In this document: positions 29,663 through 36,981 of the stretch, in pieces
Numbering within the stretch: the first letter of the stretch is position 1
Layout: each line of letters starts with the position of its first letter
Virus record (IMG/VR): IMGVR_UViG_3300023179_000251
Span: 1 to 38,808 of that record
Length of the DNA stretch: 38,808 bases
Direction: 5' to 3' (one strand)
Source: a virus
Position numbers and translations under genes: made by a program
Notes under the pieces: model-generated
Told to the model about the DNA's origin: nothing
The model's database searches: none
The model's input: the letters and a program-made list of their open reading frames with translations, nothing else

Positions 29663-30510
29663 GTTATTAATTTATTAAATTTATTTAATCTTTCTTTACT
29701 GATTTCAATATATAATTCATTCATATCAAAACCAATATAGTTTCTATTATTATTATAAGTAGCAACTCCTGTTGAAGCCACACCATTAAAAGGATCTAAA
29801 ACTAAATCATTTTCCCTTGTTAACCATTTAACAAAAAATTCAGGTAATTCAGGATTAAATGGTGCGGGATGCCTTCCTGAACTTTCATCTCTTACAGTCG
29901 CAGCTGTATTGAATTGAAATAATGTACCAGGAACTTTACCCAACGGATTTACATTAACCTTTTTCTTTTTTGTGTTATCCGTTAAACCATTTTCGTCAAT
30001 AACATCATTTGCCATTACTTTATAATCAAATCTTTTAACGGATGCTTCCGCATATGGTTCTCTAATAGCGTTTGTATCACAATAAAAATCTTTAGGTGAT
30101 TTTACAAAATGAAAAATATATTCAATCCTGTCATTTAATCTTTTATTACCACCTGTCGGTAAAGCAGCTTTTTTACCCCAAATATATCTATCGTATAATT
30201 TGAAATCTGTTTCCCTTACGATACGACAAACTAAATCCATAACATAGATACTTCTTTCACCGTTAGATACCTTATCATTAATATTCATAATAAATGAACC
30301 ATCATCAGTTAGTTTATCATAAAAATCTTTAATAACTGGTATAAACCAATCAGCAAAAGTATTCTCATTATATAATTTAACTTTCTTACCATAATTTACT
30401 GTATTAGCATAATCAGGTGACGTGACAATAAGATTAATTGACTTATTATCCATTTGTTTGATTAACTCTTCCGTTAATCCTTTATGTATTTTATTTACTT
30501 CCAAACCCAT
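29659..30510 (-). CDS. DNA methyltransferase (N4-cytosine/N6-adenine, beta-type order)
   Basis: 283 residues. Catalytic motif IV is T30-S-P-D-Y34 in 'NLIVTSPDYANTVNYG', and the SAM-binding motif I is 'LVLDPFNGVASTGVA' near residue 245. Catalytic motif before SAM-binding motif is the beta arrangement of amino-methyltransferases. TSPDY differs from the usual TSPPY at the fourth position. No partner restriction enzyme is adjacent, so it is an orphan, most likely protecting phage DNA or marking it for a phage process. It starts inside the end of the 97-residue gene (20-base overlap) and ends in an ATGA overlap with the glutaredoxin gene. Confidence 0.88.
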   Translation of the reverse strand: MGLEVNKIHKGLTEELIKQMDNKSINLIVTSPDYANTVNYGKKVKLYNENTFADWFIPVIKDFYDKLTDDGSFIMNINDKVSNGERSIYVMDLVCRIVRETDFKLYDRYIWGKKAALPTGGNKRLNDRIEYIFHFVKSPKDFYCDTNAIREPYAEASVKRFDYKVMANDVIDENGLTDNTKKKKVNVNPLGKVPGTLFQFNTAATVRDESSGRHPAPFNPELPEFFVKWLTRENDLVLDPFNGVASTGVATYNNNRNYIGFDMNELYIEISKERLNKFNKLIT

Positions 30511-30784
30511 CTTCTAACTCCCAATCCAAAGGGACTCCATTTTTATGTTCAAATCTTTTTTTCAATTCACCTGTTTTTATATATTTTTCATAAAACTCAG
30601 GGTTATATATTTCAATTAATTTTTCATCCCAAGATATTTTATCTATTCTTCTTAACAATTCAATCCATTGTTCTTTAATTAAACCCCTTTTAAACTCCCC
30701 ATTTTTAAGTTGGAAGTTAATGATATTAATTAAATGAGGTATTGTCATATCCTCAGTTTTTTTAATTTTAATCGGTTCTCTCAT
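30491..30784 (-). CDS. Unknown small operon protein, 97 residues
   Basis: Predicted mostly helical, charged: 'MTIPHLINIINFQLKNGEF', 'IKEQWIELLRRIDKI', 'YNPEFYEKYIKTGELKKRFEHK'. Overlaps both neighbours (17 bases with the upstream methyltransferase-type gene, 20 with the downstream one), so it is translated in step with two DNA-modifying enzymes and may be an accessory factor for one of them. No family recognised. Confidence 0.75.
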   Translation of the reverse strand: MREPIKIKKTEDMTIPHLINIINFQLKNGEFKRGLIKEQWIELLRRIDKISWDEKLIEIYNPEFYEKYIKTGELKKRFEHKNGVPLDWELEDGFGSK

Positions 30785-31448
30785 TCCACGTATTATTATA
30801 TTTTACCTTACTTTTTTCTTTAGTAAAAACAACCCAATAACAATGATATTTTCTCGCATGCATTTGAACTTTATGTTTACCTGATAATATTCTATTCTTT
30901 GTTGTTTGAATGAACAAATCTTTACAATAAAATCCGTGTCTTATACCATAGTTGATTACTTCAATATGTGATAAATATTGTTTTGACGAACTAATAGTAT
31001 CTTGACATTTTACAATTAAAACACCATTATCGTTTATTATTCTCGAAAATTCACCTATTGAAGCGTCATAAAATTTCCACAACTCTTCAATGTTTTTAAA
31101 CGAACCAAACCTACTTGATATAATATTTGATCCTAACTTACCTTTTGATGAATTAGGTGTCCCAACAACAAATGGTGGGTCGAACATAATACTATTTACT
31201 GAATTATCAGGTAGTGGTAATTTATCCGCAGATGATTGAATTGTATCTTCAGTTTGTGGGTATAAATCAAACTTATGTTTTGGTTCAGGTATAATTGTTT
31301 TCTTATAGAAATTACCTTTAGAATATGTCGGATCTACATCTATTTGTCTAGATGGAATATATAGTTTTAATATGTTATCGATAATAACTGATTGTTCATC
31401 CGATACAGTTTTAATAACATCTTTATTTGTTCTTGCAAATTCTATCAT
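30768..31448 (-). CDS. Methyltransferase-type protein with DPPF motif
   Basis: 226 residues. 'IDVDPTYSKGNFYKK' (36-50) precedes 'NSIMFDPPFVVG' (D90-P-P-F93), the catalytic motif IV of N6-adenine/N4-cytosine methyltransferases, and 'GVLIVKCQD' follows as a late strand. The N-terminal 'DPTYSKG.FY' replaces a classical glycine-rich SAM motif; this variant occurs in a group of phage methylase-like proteins I recall but cannot name. It would modify DNA bases or be an inactive relative. The gene overlaps the DUF3310 stop by 4 bases (ATGA) and lies two genes from the second methyltransferase. Confidence 0.78.
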   Translation of the reverse strand: MIEFARTNKDVIKTVSDEQSVIIDNILKLYIPSRQIDVDPTYSKGNFYKKTIIPEPKHKFDLYPQTEDTIQSSADKLPLPDNSVNSIMFDPPFVVGTPNSSKGKLGSNIISSRFGSFKNIEELWKFYDASIGEFSRIINDNGVLIVKCQDTISSSKQYLSHIEVINYGIRHGFYCKDLFIQTTKNRILSGKHKVQMHARKYHCYWVVFTKEKSKVKYNNTWNERTD

Positions 31449-31729
31449 TTATATATTACCTCCGTTATTGGTTCTATTACACCATAAGTATCTAACTTAA
31501 TTTTCAATTCTTTTGCTTTATTAAGATACCAAGCAGCTTTTTTAGAGTCTTGTTCCAATGGTTGATTTGGTTTATCACCCATACGCATCTTATACTTAAA
31601 AGCATTCATCTCACAAAAAGCAATTGTTTTTTCAACACCCCAAATATCTACCATCATATCAATAACTTCTTTACTAAAAGTATTGTAATGGTTTGGGTGA
31701 TTTACGTGTTCATATTCCTTGTTTTCCAT
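31445..31729 (-). CDS. DUF3310 family phage protein
   Basis: 94 residues. 'VNHPNHYNTFSKEVIDMM' (9-26), 'FCEMNAFKYKMRMGDKPNQP' and 'DSKKAAWYLNKA' match the DUF3310 pattern (VnhPxHY ... gnaiKYxxRxxxK ... edlxKAxWYL). The family is common in phages, often beside nucleotide metabolism or replication genes, function unsettled (sometimes annotated as nucleotide kinase-like). It is the first gene of the 31729-29402 operon, so whatever it does is co-expressed with two methyltransferase-type proteins and a glutaredoxin. No clear promoter seen in the 40 bases before it. Confidence 0.85.
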   Translation of the reverse strand: MENKEYEHVNHPNHYNTFSKEVIDMMVDIWGVEKTIAFCEMNAFKYKMRMGDKPNQPLEQDSKKAAWYLNKAKELKIKLDTYGVIEPITEVIYK

Positions 31730-31770
31730 ATATACAAGGGTAATAAAAAAAAATTAAAAAGAAAAGTTAT

Positions 31771-33312
31771 TTATAATACACTAGATAGTGATGTTAGTTT
31801 TAATAAGGCATCCAATATTGATCTACAATTACCGAAATCAACATTACTAATAACACCATTTAATTTATCAAATAAGGCTAATAGGGATAATATTATGGCT
31901 AACCTAGCCTTTGTTTTTTCACCCACAATTTGTAGTATTAAACCTTGTATTATCAACCATATATTATCAGCAACTAAATTATATATTTTTTCATAAATTT
32001 GAGTAATAATAGTTTTAATCATATCAAACAAAGATTTTGTGTATTTTTGTAAAAAACTTTCAAATCCTTCACCCCAATCCTGATCATTTAACTGAGTTAA
32101 TATTGCAAACAACATAATTACTTTTGGGGATAATAATAATCTACTCATATTATTAGGTATTTGAGCTATTATACCTAATTTGAAATCTATATTTAATGTG
32201 GGTAAAGAAATTGGGTTTTCAGTTATTGGATCACCACCAGTTGCAATACCGTTACCTGTACCATTTGCATTATTTTGATATGAATTATTTAATACACTAT
32301 CAATGTTATTCAATATACTGTTTAACTGATTTATTTCATCGTTTATTTGACTATAAGCGTCCAACACAGTTTCATTTGTTATTGGTGTTTGTATAGGTTG
32401 ACAAAGTATCTGATTTATTTTATTTGTAAAATCATCAGATAACGTATCATATTCATTGTATTTAGCAATTCTTTCAGCTAATATTTGACTTAAAGGTTTT
32501 CCTTTATTATTTAATAAATCAACCAATATCGCTTCTTTTTCTGTTTTATTTCTACCAATATCATTCAATGTTGGAGCACAAGCATTTCTTACGTCATTAA
32601 TTAATTTATTTAAAAATTGTAATCTTTTTTGTAATTCTTTATTTGGTTTTTGTGATACACTAAATAAAGATTTGAAAAATTCATTATCAATAATAGTTAA
32701 TGAATCCACATAATCATTTACAAAAACACTTACAGGTTGATTTACATATTTAGGATTTATTCTAAAACTTAAAACTTGTGTTGATTGATTAAAACTTACA
32801 TTTGATAATAAATCTTGCCAAGATGCTGAACCAGCAGAACCATTTAATGTATCATATATATACCTATTTAATCCATTACTTATTTCATAAGCACCACTCA
32901 CATCATCCAATGGACTTGTTTTTAATAAGAAAAAATAATCTATACTTGATACTGAGAACTCAATATCATTTGAACCATTTGTATATTCTGGTTTAATAAT
33001 AAAATCATTATTACAAAAGAAAGATTTAAGAATTATTTTTTTTAAACCTTCTTTAAGTTTTGTATTTATTGAATCTATATTGCCTAATACTGAATTTAGA
33101 ACATCTTGAACAGCCTGTTTCTTACCTTTCATTGTTCCAAGTAAATCCATAAGAAAATCAAATGGATCATCTTTAGGTATTCTTAGTGAAGGTAAAGAAT
33201 AATTTGTTAATTGTAATACAAGTTTTTCTTTTTTTAATTGCTCAATTGTAATTAAAAAGTTTTGAACCCTATCAAGTATAAGTTTTTTATTCGCTTGTCC
33301 AGTATTAGCCAT
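31771..33312 (-). CDS. Unknown protein with C-terminal hydrophobic segments
   Basis: 513 residues. N-terminal 90 residues are helical (RVQNFLITIEQLKKEKLVLQ), then a beta-rich part, a helical part with heptads (QINDEINQLNSILNNIDSVL, about 330-350) and a hydrophobic C-terminus 'IWLIIQGLILQIVGEKTKARLAI' split by charged residues, which might insert into a membrane. No family recognised. It belongs to a two-gene unit with the 121-residue gene (TAATG overlap) that has a CTATTTATA motif. Asn-rich composition like the baseplate proteins suggests a tail component, weakly. Confidence 0.65.
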   Translation of the reverse strand: MANTGQANKKLILDRVQNFLITIEQLKKEKLVLQLTNYSLPSLRIPKDDPFDFLMDLLGTMKGKKQAVQDVLNSVLGNIDSINTKLKEGLKKIILKSFFCNNDFIIKPEYTNGSNDIEFSVSSIDYFFLLKTSPLDDVSGAYEISNGLNRYIYDTLNGSAGSASWQDLLSNVSFNQSTQVLSFRINPKYVNQPVSVFVNDYVDSLTIIDNEFFKSLFSVSQKPNKELQKRLQFLNKLINDVRNACAPTLNDIGRNKTEKEAILVDLLNNKGKPLSQILAERIAKYNEYDTLSDDFTNKINQILCQPIQTPITNETVLDAYSQINDEINQLNSILNNIDSVLNNSYQNNANGTGNGIATGGDPITENPISLPTLNIDFKLGIIAQIPNNMSRLLLSPKVIMLFAILTQLNDQDWGEGFESFLQKYTKSLFDMIKTIITQIYEKIYNLVADNIWLIIQGLILQIVGEKTKARLAIILSLLALFDKLNGVISNVDFGNCRSILDALLKLTSLSSVL

Positions 33313-33677
33313 TATTCACCGGTGATATTTATCTTACCTTCTTTTATTTCCTTAACCAATTTACGCATTTCAGCTTTTTGTTCTTTTGATATTTCTTTAA
33401 TTGAAGTATCTTCATTTTTAATACCACCTTTCTTATTCATAATATCAGCCATAAGTTTAGCCAATTCAATTTTTTTACCGATTGAAGAGTCTATTACTTT
33501 TAATAATTCGTTATTGATTTTACCAACCATAGCAACATCGGTATTATCTTCAACATTTTTTAAATATTTGTTGAGTAATCCTAAAGCCTTATTTCTTTGA
33601 TCTACCACCTCATTATATGTTTCTTGAAGTAATGAGGTTAAACTTTCATCATTTATTTCTAATTTTTGCTTTGCCAT
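33312..33677 (-). CDS. Small helical protein, 121 residues
   Basis: Almost entirely helical and charged: 'ESLTSLLQETYNEVVDQRNKA', 'LLNKYLKNVEDNTDVAMVG', 'GKKIELAKLMADIMNKKGG', and a C-terminal 'KEQKAEMRKLVKEIKEGKI'. The length and helical plan recall phage small terminase or assembly proteins, but no specific motif proves it. It heads the last minus-strand unit before the strand switch, 4 bases after a CTATTTATA motif, and its stop overlaps the next ATG. Confidence 0.65.
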   Translation of the reverse strand: MAKQKLEINDESLTSLLQETYNEVVDQRNKALGLLNKYLKNVEDNTDVAMVGKINNELLKVIDSSIGKKIELAKLMADIMNKKGGIKNEDTSIKEISKEQKAEMRKLVKEIKEGKINITGE

Positions 33678-33680
33678 ATA

Positions 33681-33689
33681 TATAAATAG
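33681..33689 (-). promoter_or_regulatory. CTATTTATA motif before 33677
   Basis: Coding strand ATCTATTTATATATATG. It lies in the divergent intergenic region (33678-33836) that separates the minus-strand structural genes from the plus-strand helicase. Confidence 0.5.
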
Positions 33690-33836
33690 ATCTATAATAT
33701 ATTTTATATAAAGCTGATCTAGTTTCTAGTTATTATATATATATTATTAATTATTAAGGTCCTGGTCAATATAAATATATAAAGCATAAAATAAACATTT
33801 ATTTATTTTTTATTGAAAAATATTATATTGTTATAG

Positions 33837-36755
33837 ATGATAGAATTAAATGAAATTTCAAAAGTTAAAGCTCTTGATATATTAAAAAGTTATGTTGGTG
33901 ATAACCCTTATATCTTGGAATTAAAAAGAACAAGAGAAAAGAAATCATTCTTACCTATAACTGAAAATCAAGCAAATTATATTATAAATAATCATACTTT
34001 TCAAGTAAAAGAAGTAAATAAGTTTTTGGATTTAACTAATTTCTTTAGAAACTCTTTAATGAGACAATTTAATATATCTATTCAAATAGAAAAGATTCTA
34101 ATAGAAAAGATTGTTGGGGAACAAGAAAAGGTATATCATGCTCAAGTTAAATTACTTAAAAATAGGGATTCTGAACTTATTTGGCTACCAAAAGCACAAT
34201 TAAATGAAGATTTATTTAGAGTTATACCTGAAGTAAATGTAGAATGGGGTAAATACTCTTCAAGGCTTCCTATGAAACATCAAGAAGAAGCAATAATTAA
34301 ATTACTTCAACACGATAAGTTTTTATTATTAGATACACCAGGTTTAGGAAAAACAGCATCTTCAATAATAGCGGCATTAGAATCGGGTGTTAAAAAAATA
34401 TTGGTTATATGTCCAGCATCACTTAAATTAAATTGGAAGAAAGAAATATCTATATATGATGATTCTGAAAATGTATCAATTATTCAAAGAGAATGGATAC
34501 CTAATAAATGGACAATCATTAATTATGATATATTGGATAAATTTAATACAATTGAAAAACCTAAAAAAGGTAAAAAACCTAAATTTAAGTTTCAAGAATA
34601 TGATGAAGTTGCTATAAATAATCATATAATAGATGAAAAATTTGATTTAATCATTTGTGATGAATGTTTTCAATATAATACTTTAGTTGACACTAATATT
34701 GGTAAATTACCAATAGGTAAAATAGTTGAAAAATGTATGGACGTTGAAATTTTATCATTAAATTTAAATACAAATCAACTTGAATATAAAAAAATTGATA
34801 GATGGATAAAAAAAGAAAATGACATTATTTTAAGAATAAAATATCAAAACGAATTATTTATAGAATGTACACCAAATCATAAAGTGTACGTTAAAAATAA
34901 AGGTTATATTAAAGCTGAAGATATTAAAGTATATGATGAATTGTATATGTTGCAACAAACCACTATCTCAGAGACAGATATGGAAGAAAGGGATGTTTTG
35001 CTCAAGGGATTGTGCCCAAATAGGAAAAGAAAAAAAGGGTTGGGAAAAAGGGAAATTAAAAAAACCTCTTTTAATAATAAATTGTCAAGAATGTCAAAAA
35101 GAAGTGTCAATCAAAAATTATTTAAAAGGGGTGCAAAGATTTTGTGGAAAATCTTGTTCAGCGAAATGGAGGATGAAACAAACGGAAATAAGGGAGAAGG
35201 TGTATTCGGAAGAAGTATTAAAAAAAATAAAAGTAAGTCAAAAATTAAATTATTTAAAAAATCCGGAAAGAGCGAAAAAAAGTTCAGAACGAATGAAAAA
35301 AGAAAATCCGATGTTTATACAGAAAAATATAGACAAAATGAAAAATTCTTTAAAGGGAAGGACTTTCCTATCGAGAGGAGGGAATGGGAAACTGACAAAC
35401 CAACAAGTAAAAATAAAAAGTTATTTATCAGAAGATTGGGTGATGGAGTATCCTATAAAAACAAAAGATGTGATGAACGATTTCAAATCGTTACCAACAT
35501 CATACAAAGTAGATATTGGAAATCCAAAATTAAAAATAGCTATAGAAATCGATGGGAATTCTCACAAAACAAAAAAATGGAAATTTTTGGACAGAAGAAA
35601 AACAGAAGTATTAAATTCGTTAGGGTGGAAAGTATTGAGATTTTGGAATCAGGAAGTAACGAATCAAATAGAAAACTGTTTAACGGTGATAAATCAGTAT
35701 ATAATATAGAAGTTCGTGATAATCATAATTATTTCGCCGATAACATACTAGTTAGTAATTGTCATTATTTAAAATCATTAAGTTCAAACAGAACAAAACA
35801 CGTTAAAAAAATAGTTAAACCAATTAAAAAAAGATGGTTTCTAACAGGAACACCTATCACAAATAAGCCTGTGGATTTGTTTTCATTATTATCTATGGTA
35901 GAACACCCACTTTCAACTAATTATAATTCATTCTTATATAGTTATTGTAACGCTAAAACTATGATAATTAAAGGTAGAAAAATTATTAAAGCTGATGGTG
36001 CTTCAAATCTTGAAGAATTAAATAGAAGGATTAAACCTGTTTCAATTAGAAGAAGAAAAGAAGATGTGTTAGATTTACCCGATAAAATTATTTCACCTGT
36101 TTATATTGAATTAGATGATGATGAAAAAATAGATTATGATTCATCTGTTGAAAGATATATTCAAATGAGAGAGGAACAGGGTAAAAATGTGTCATATGCT
36201 AAAAAACTTGTTGAATTATCCGTTTTAAGAAGATGGGTGGCTGAAAAGAAATTAAAACATACTAAAGAACTTATCAATAATTCTTTAGAGGGTGATAAAA
36301 AAGTAATTGTATTTACTGATTATACTTCAGTTGTTAATACTTTAAAAGAAGAATATAAGGATATTTGTGTTGTTATTAATGGTGAAACAAGTCAAAAAGA
36401 TAGACAAAAGGCTGTTGAGGATTTTCAAAATAACCCAAATGTTAGATTGTTTATTGGTAATACCGTAGCCGCTGGAGTTGGATTAACTTTAACTGCTGCT
36501 GAAGTTGTTATTGTAAATGATTTAAATTATACCCCAGCAAATATTGACCAATCATTAGATAGAGCGTATAGGATAGGACAAACTAAAGATGTAATATGTT
36601 ATTTCCCATTATTTGACGATACTGTTGATACAATAGTATATGAAGTTTTAGATAAAAAAAGATCCATTATTAATATGGCTATTGATGGTGTAATTGATAA
36701 CAAGGGTGTGGTTGAAGAAATCATTGAAAAGATTGACGCTAAATATAATAAATAA
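33837..36755 (+). CDS. SNF2-family DNA helicase/translocase precursor containing an intein
   Basis: 972 residues, of which 365 are intein (277-641), leaving a 607-residue mature enzyme. Helicase motifs in order: Walker A 'TPGLGKT' (167-173); motif Ia 'ILVICPASLKLNW'; Walker B D275-E276 | C642-H643, a DECH box split by the intein; motif III 'FLTGTPI' (668-674); motif VI 'DQSLDRAYRIGQ' (904-915). This is the SNF2/HARP type. It would remodel DNA-protein complexes or forks in phage replication. The mature enzyme needs intein splicing, since the insertion is in the catalytic box. The last 71 codons are duplicated downstream (see 37662-37877). First gene of the plus-strand block. Confidence 0.92.
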   Translation: MIELNEISKVKALDILKSYVGDNPYILELKRTREKKSFLPITENQANYIINNHTFQVKEVNKFLDLTNFFRNSLMRQFNISIQIEKILIEKIVGEQEKVYHAQVKLLKNRDSELIWLPKAQLNEDLFRVIPEVNVEWGKYSSRLPMKHQEEAIIKLLQHDKFLLLDTPGLGKTASSIIAALESGVKKILVICPASLKLNWKKEISIYDDSENVSIIQREWIPNKWTIINYDILDKFNTIEKPKKGKKPKFKFQEYDEVAINNHIIDEKFDLIICDECFQYNTLVDTNIGKLPIGKIVEKCMDVEILSLNLNTNQLEYKKIDRWIKKENDIILRIKYQNELFIECTPNHKVYVKNKGYIKAEDIKVYDELYMLQQTTISETDMEERDVLLKGLCPNRKRKKGLGKREIKKTSFNNKLSRMSKRSVNQKLFKRGAKILWKILFSEMEDETNGNKGEGVFGRSIKKNKSKSKIKLFKKSGKSEKKFRTNEKRKSDVYTEKYRQNEKFFKGKDFPIERREWETDKPTSKNKKLFIRRLGDGVSYKNKRCDERFQIVTNIIQSRYWKSKIKNSYRNRWEFSQNKKMEIFGQKKNRSIKFVRVESIEILESGSNESNRKLFNGDKSVYNIEVRDNHNYFADNILVSNCHYLKSLSSNRTKHVKKIVKPIKKRWFLTGTPITNKPVDLFSLLSMVEHPLSTNYNSFLYSYCNAKTMIIKGRKIIKADGASNLEELNRRIKPVSIRRRKEDVLDLPDKIISPVYIELDDDEKIDYDSSVERYIQMREEQGKNVSYAKKLVELSVLRRWVAEKKLKHTKELINNSLEGDKKVIVFTDYTSVVNTLKEEYKDICVVINGETSQKDRQKAVEDFQNNPNVRLFIGNTVAAGVGLTLTAAEVVIVNDLNYTPANIDQSLDRAYRIGQTKDVICYFPLFDDTVDTIVYEVLDKKRSIINMAIDGVIDNKGVVEEIIEKIDAKYNK
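34665..35759 (+). mobile_element. Intein in the DECH box of the helicase
   Basis: Starts with Cys (CFQYNTLVDTNIGKLPIG, block A); block B is 'FIECTPNHKVYV' with TxxH; ends with 'VYNIEVRDNHNYFADN' (block F) and 'ILVSN' followed by Cys+1 (block G). All splicing residues are present: Cys1, block-B His, terminal Asn and Cys+1. Removing it restores ICDE-CHYLK. The N-terminal 90 and C-terminal about 22 residues are normal; the 250 residues between are Lys/Arg/Asn-rich with no domain, because that DNA encodes an endonuclease in another frame. No LAGLIDADG or HNH motif exists in the intein frame. Confidence 0.92.
34933..35709 (+). CDS. Homing endonuclease encoded in the +1 frame inside the intein
   Basis: 258 residues. 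Two matching zinc fingers C4-x2-C7...C23-x3-C27 and C51-x2-C54...C71-x3-C75, a NUMOD3-like DNA-binding region (about 90-150, with 'SERMKKENPM'), and a Vsr/DUF559-like EDxHD nuclease with E205, D207, H211, D220 ('IAIEIDGNSH', 'FLDRRK', 'WKVLRFWNQEV'). The ATG pair at 34933/34936 lies over the codons for the intein's 'VYDEL', the end of its N-terminal splicing domain, and the stop lies over the first codons of block F. So the gene fills exactly the place where inteins normally hold an in-frame endonuclease. It would cut intein-less helicase alleles. Expression needs internal initiation or a frameshift. Confidence 0.88.
   Translation: MMNCICCNKPLSQRQIWKKGMFCSRDCAQIGKEKKGWEKGKLKKPLLIINCQECQKEVSIKNYLKGVQRFCGKSCSAKWRMKQTEIREKVYSEEVLKKIKVSQKLNYLKNPERAKKSSERMKKENPMFIQKNIDKMKNSLKGRTFLSRGGNGKLTNQQVKIKSYLSEDWVMEYPIKTKDVMNDFKSLPTSYKVDIGNPKLKIAIEIDGNSHKTKKWKFLDRRKTEVLNSLGWKVLRFWNQEVTNQIENCLTVINQYII
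36540..36755 (+). repeat. Helicase 3' end, copy 1 of a diverged direct repeat
   Basis: The last 71 codons plus stop of the helicase. By my count 60 of 71 residues and 176 of 216 bases are shared with copy 2 at 37662-37877; 21 of the 60 identical residues use different codons. The 906 bases between the copies hold the RHH and endonuclease genes. Confidence 0.93.
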
Positions 36756-36794
36756 TATTTTTTACCCAAAAATAATACTTTTTCATTTTTTTAA

Positions 36795-36803
36795 CTATTT
36801 ATA
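36795..36803 (+). promoter_or_regulatory. CTATTTATA motif before the RHH gene
   Basis: Reads AACTATTTATATAGTATG, four bases before the ATG at 36808. The only clear plus-strand copy of the motif. Confidence 0.5.
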
Positions 36804-36807
36804 TAGT

Positions 36808-36981
36808 ATGAGAAATAAACTAGAAGAAGAAAAAAAGAAAGTTAGGATATCACTAACTATTGACCCTGAAATTAGTAAGATTATTGATGAAAATTGTAGA
36901 AATAAATCAAGGTATATTGAAAACCTTATATACCAAGATTTAATTAAAAATAAATTGATTAAAGATAGTAAATTGTTATGA
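36808..36981 (+). CDS. Ribbon-helix-helix (Arc/CopG-type) DNA-binding protein
   Basis: 57 residues from ATG 36808 (an upstream ATG at 36694 lies inside the helicase gene and is rejected). 'KKVRISLTIDPEISKIIDEN' is a beta strand followed by a helix and 'KSRYIENLIYQDLIKNK' a second helix, the standard RHH dimer fold that inserts a beta ribbon in the major groove. Its stop overlaps the start of the endonuclease gene (ATGA), so the pair are one unit; it may repress the endonuclease or the helicase. RHH genes next to phage homing endonucleases are an unusual pairing. It has its own CTATTTATA motif. Confidence 0.8.
   Translation: MRNKLEEEKKKVRISLTIDPEISKIIDENCRNKSRYIENLIYQDLIKNKLIKDSKLL

Noticed and set aside
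33770-33777. T4-type late promoter TATAAATA on the plus strand before the helicase
   Set aside because: Single occurrence about 60 bases from the start in very AT-rich DNA; the recurrent motif in this window has the opposite orientation.
34904-35110. Minus-strand ORF of 68 residues within the intein
   Set aside because: Antisense of a region already coding in two frames, no supporting signals.
34665-35759. Sequencing frameshift as the explanation for two open frames in the intein
   Set aside because: It would need two compensating indels exactly at the domain borders, and the intein frame remains open through the whole overlap, which an error would not produce.
36694-36807. Extended start of the RHH gene inside the helicase end
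   Set aside because: The added residues are not RHH-like and the CTATTTATA motif precedes the later ATG.
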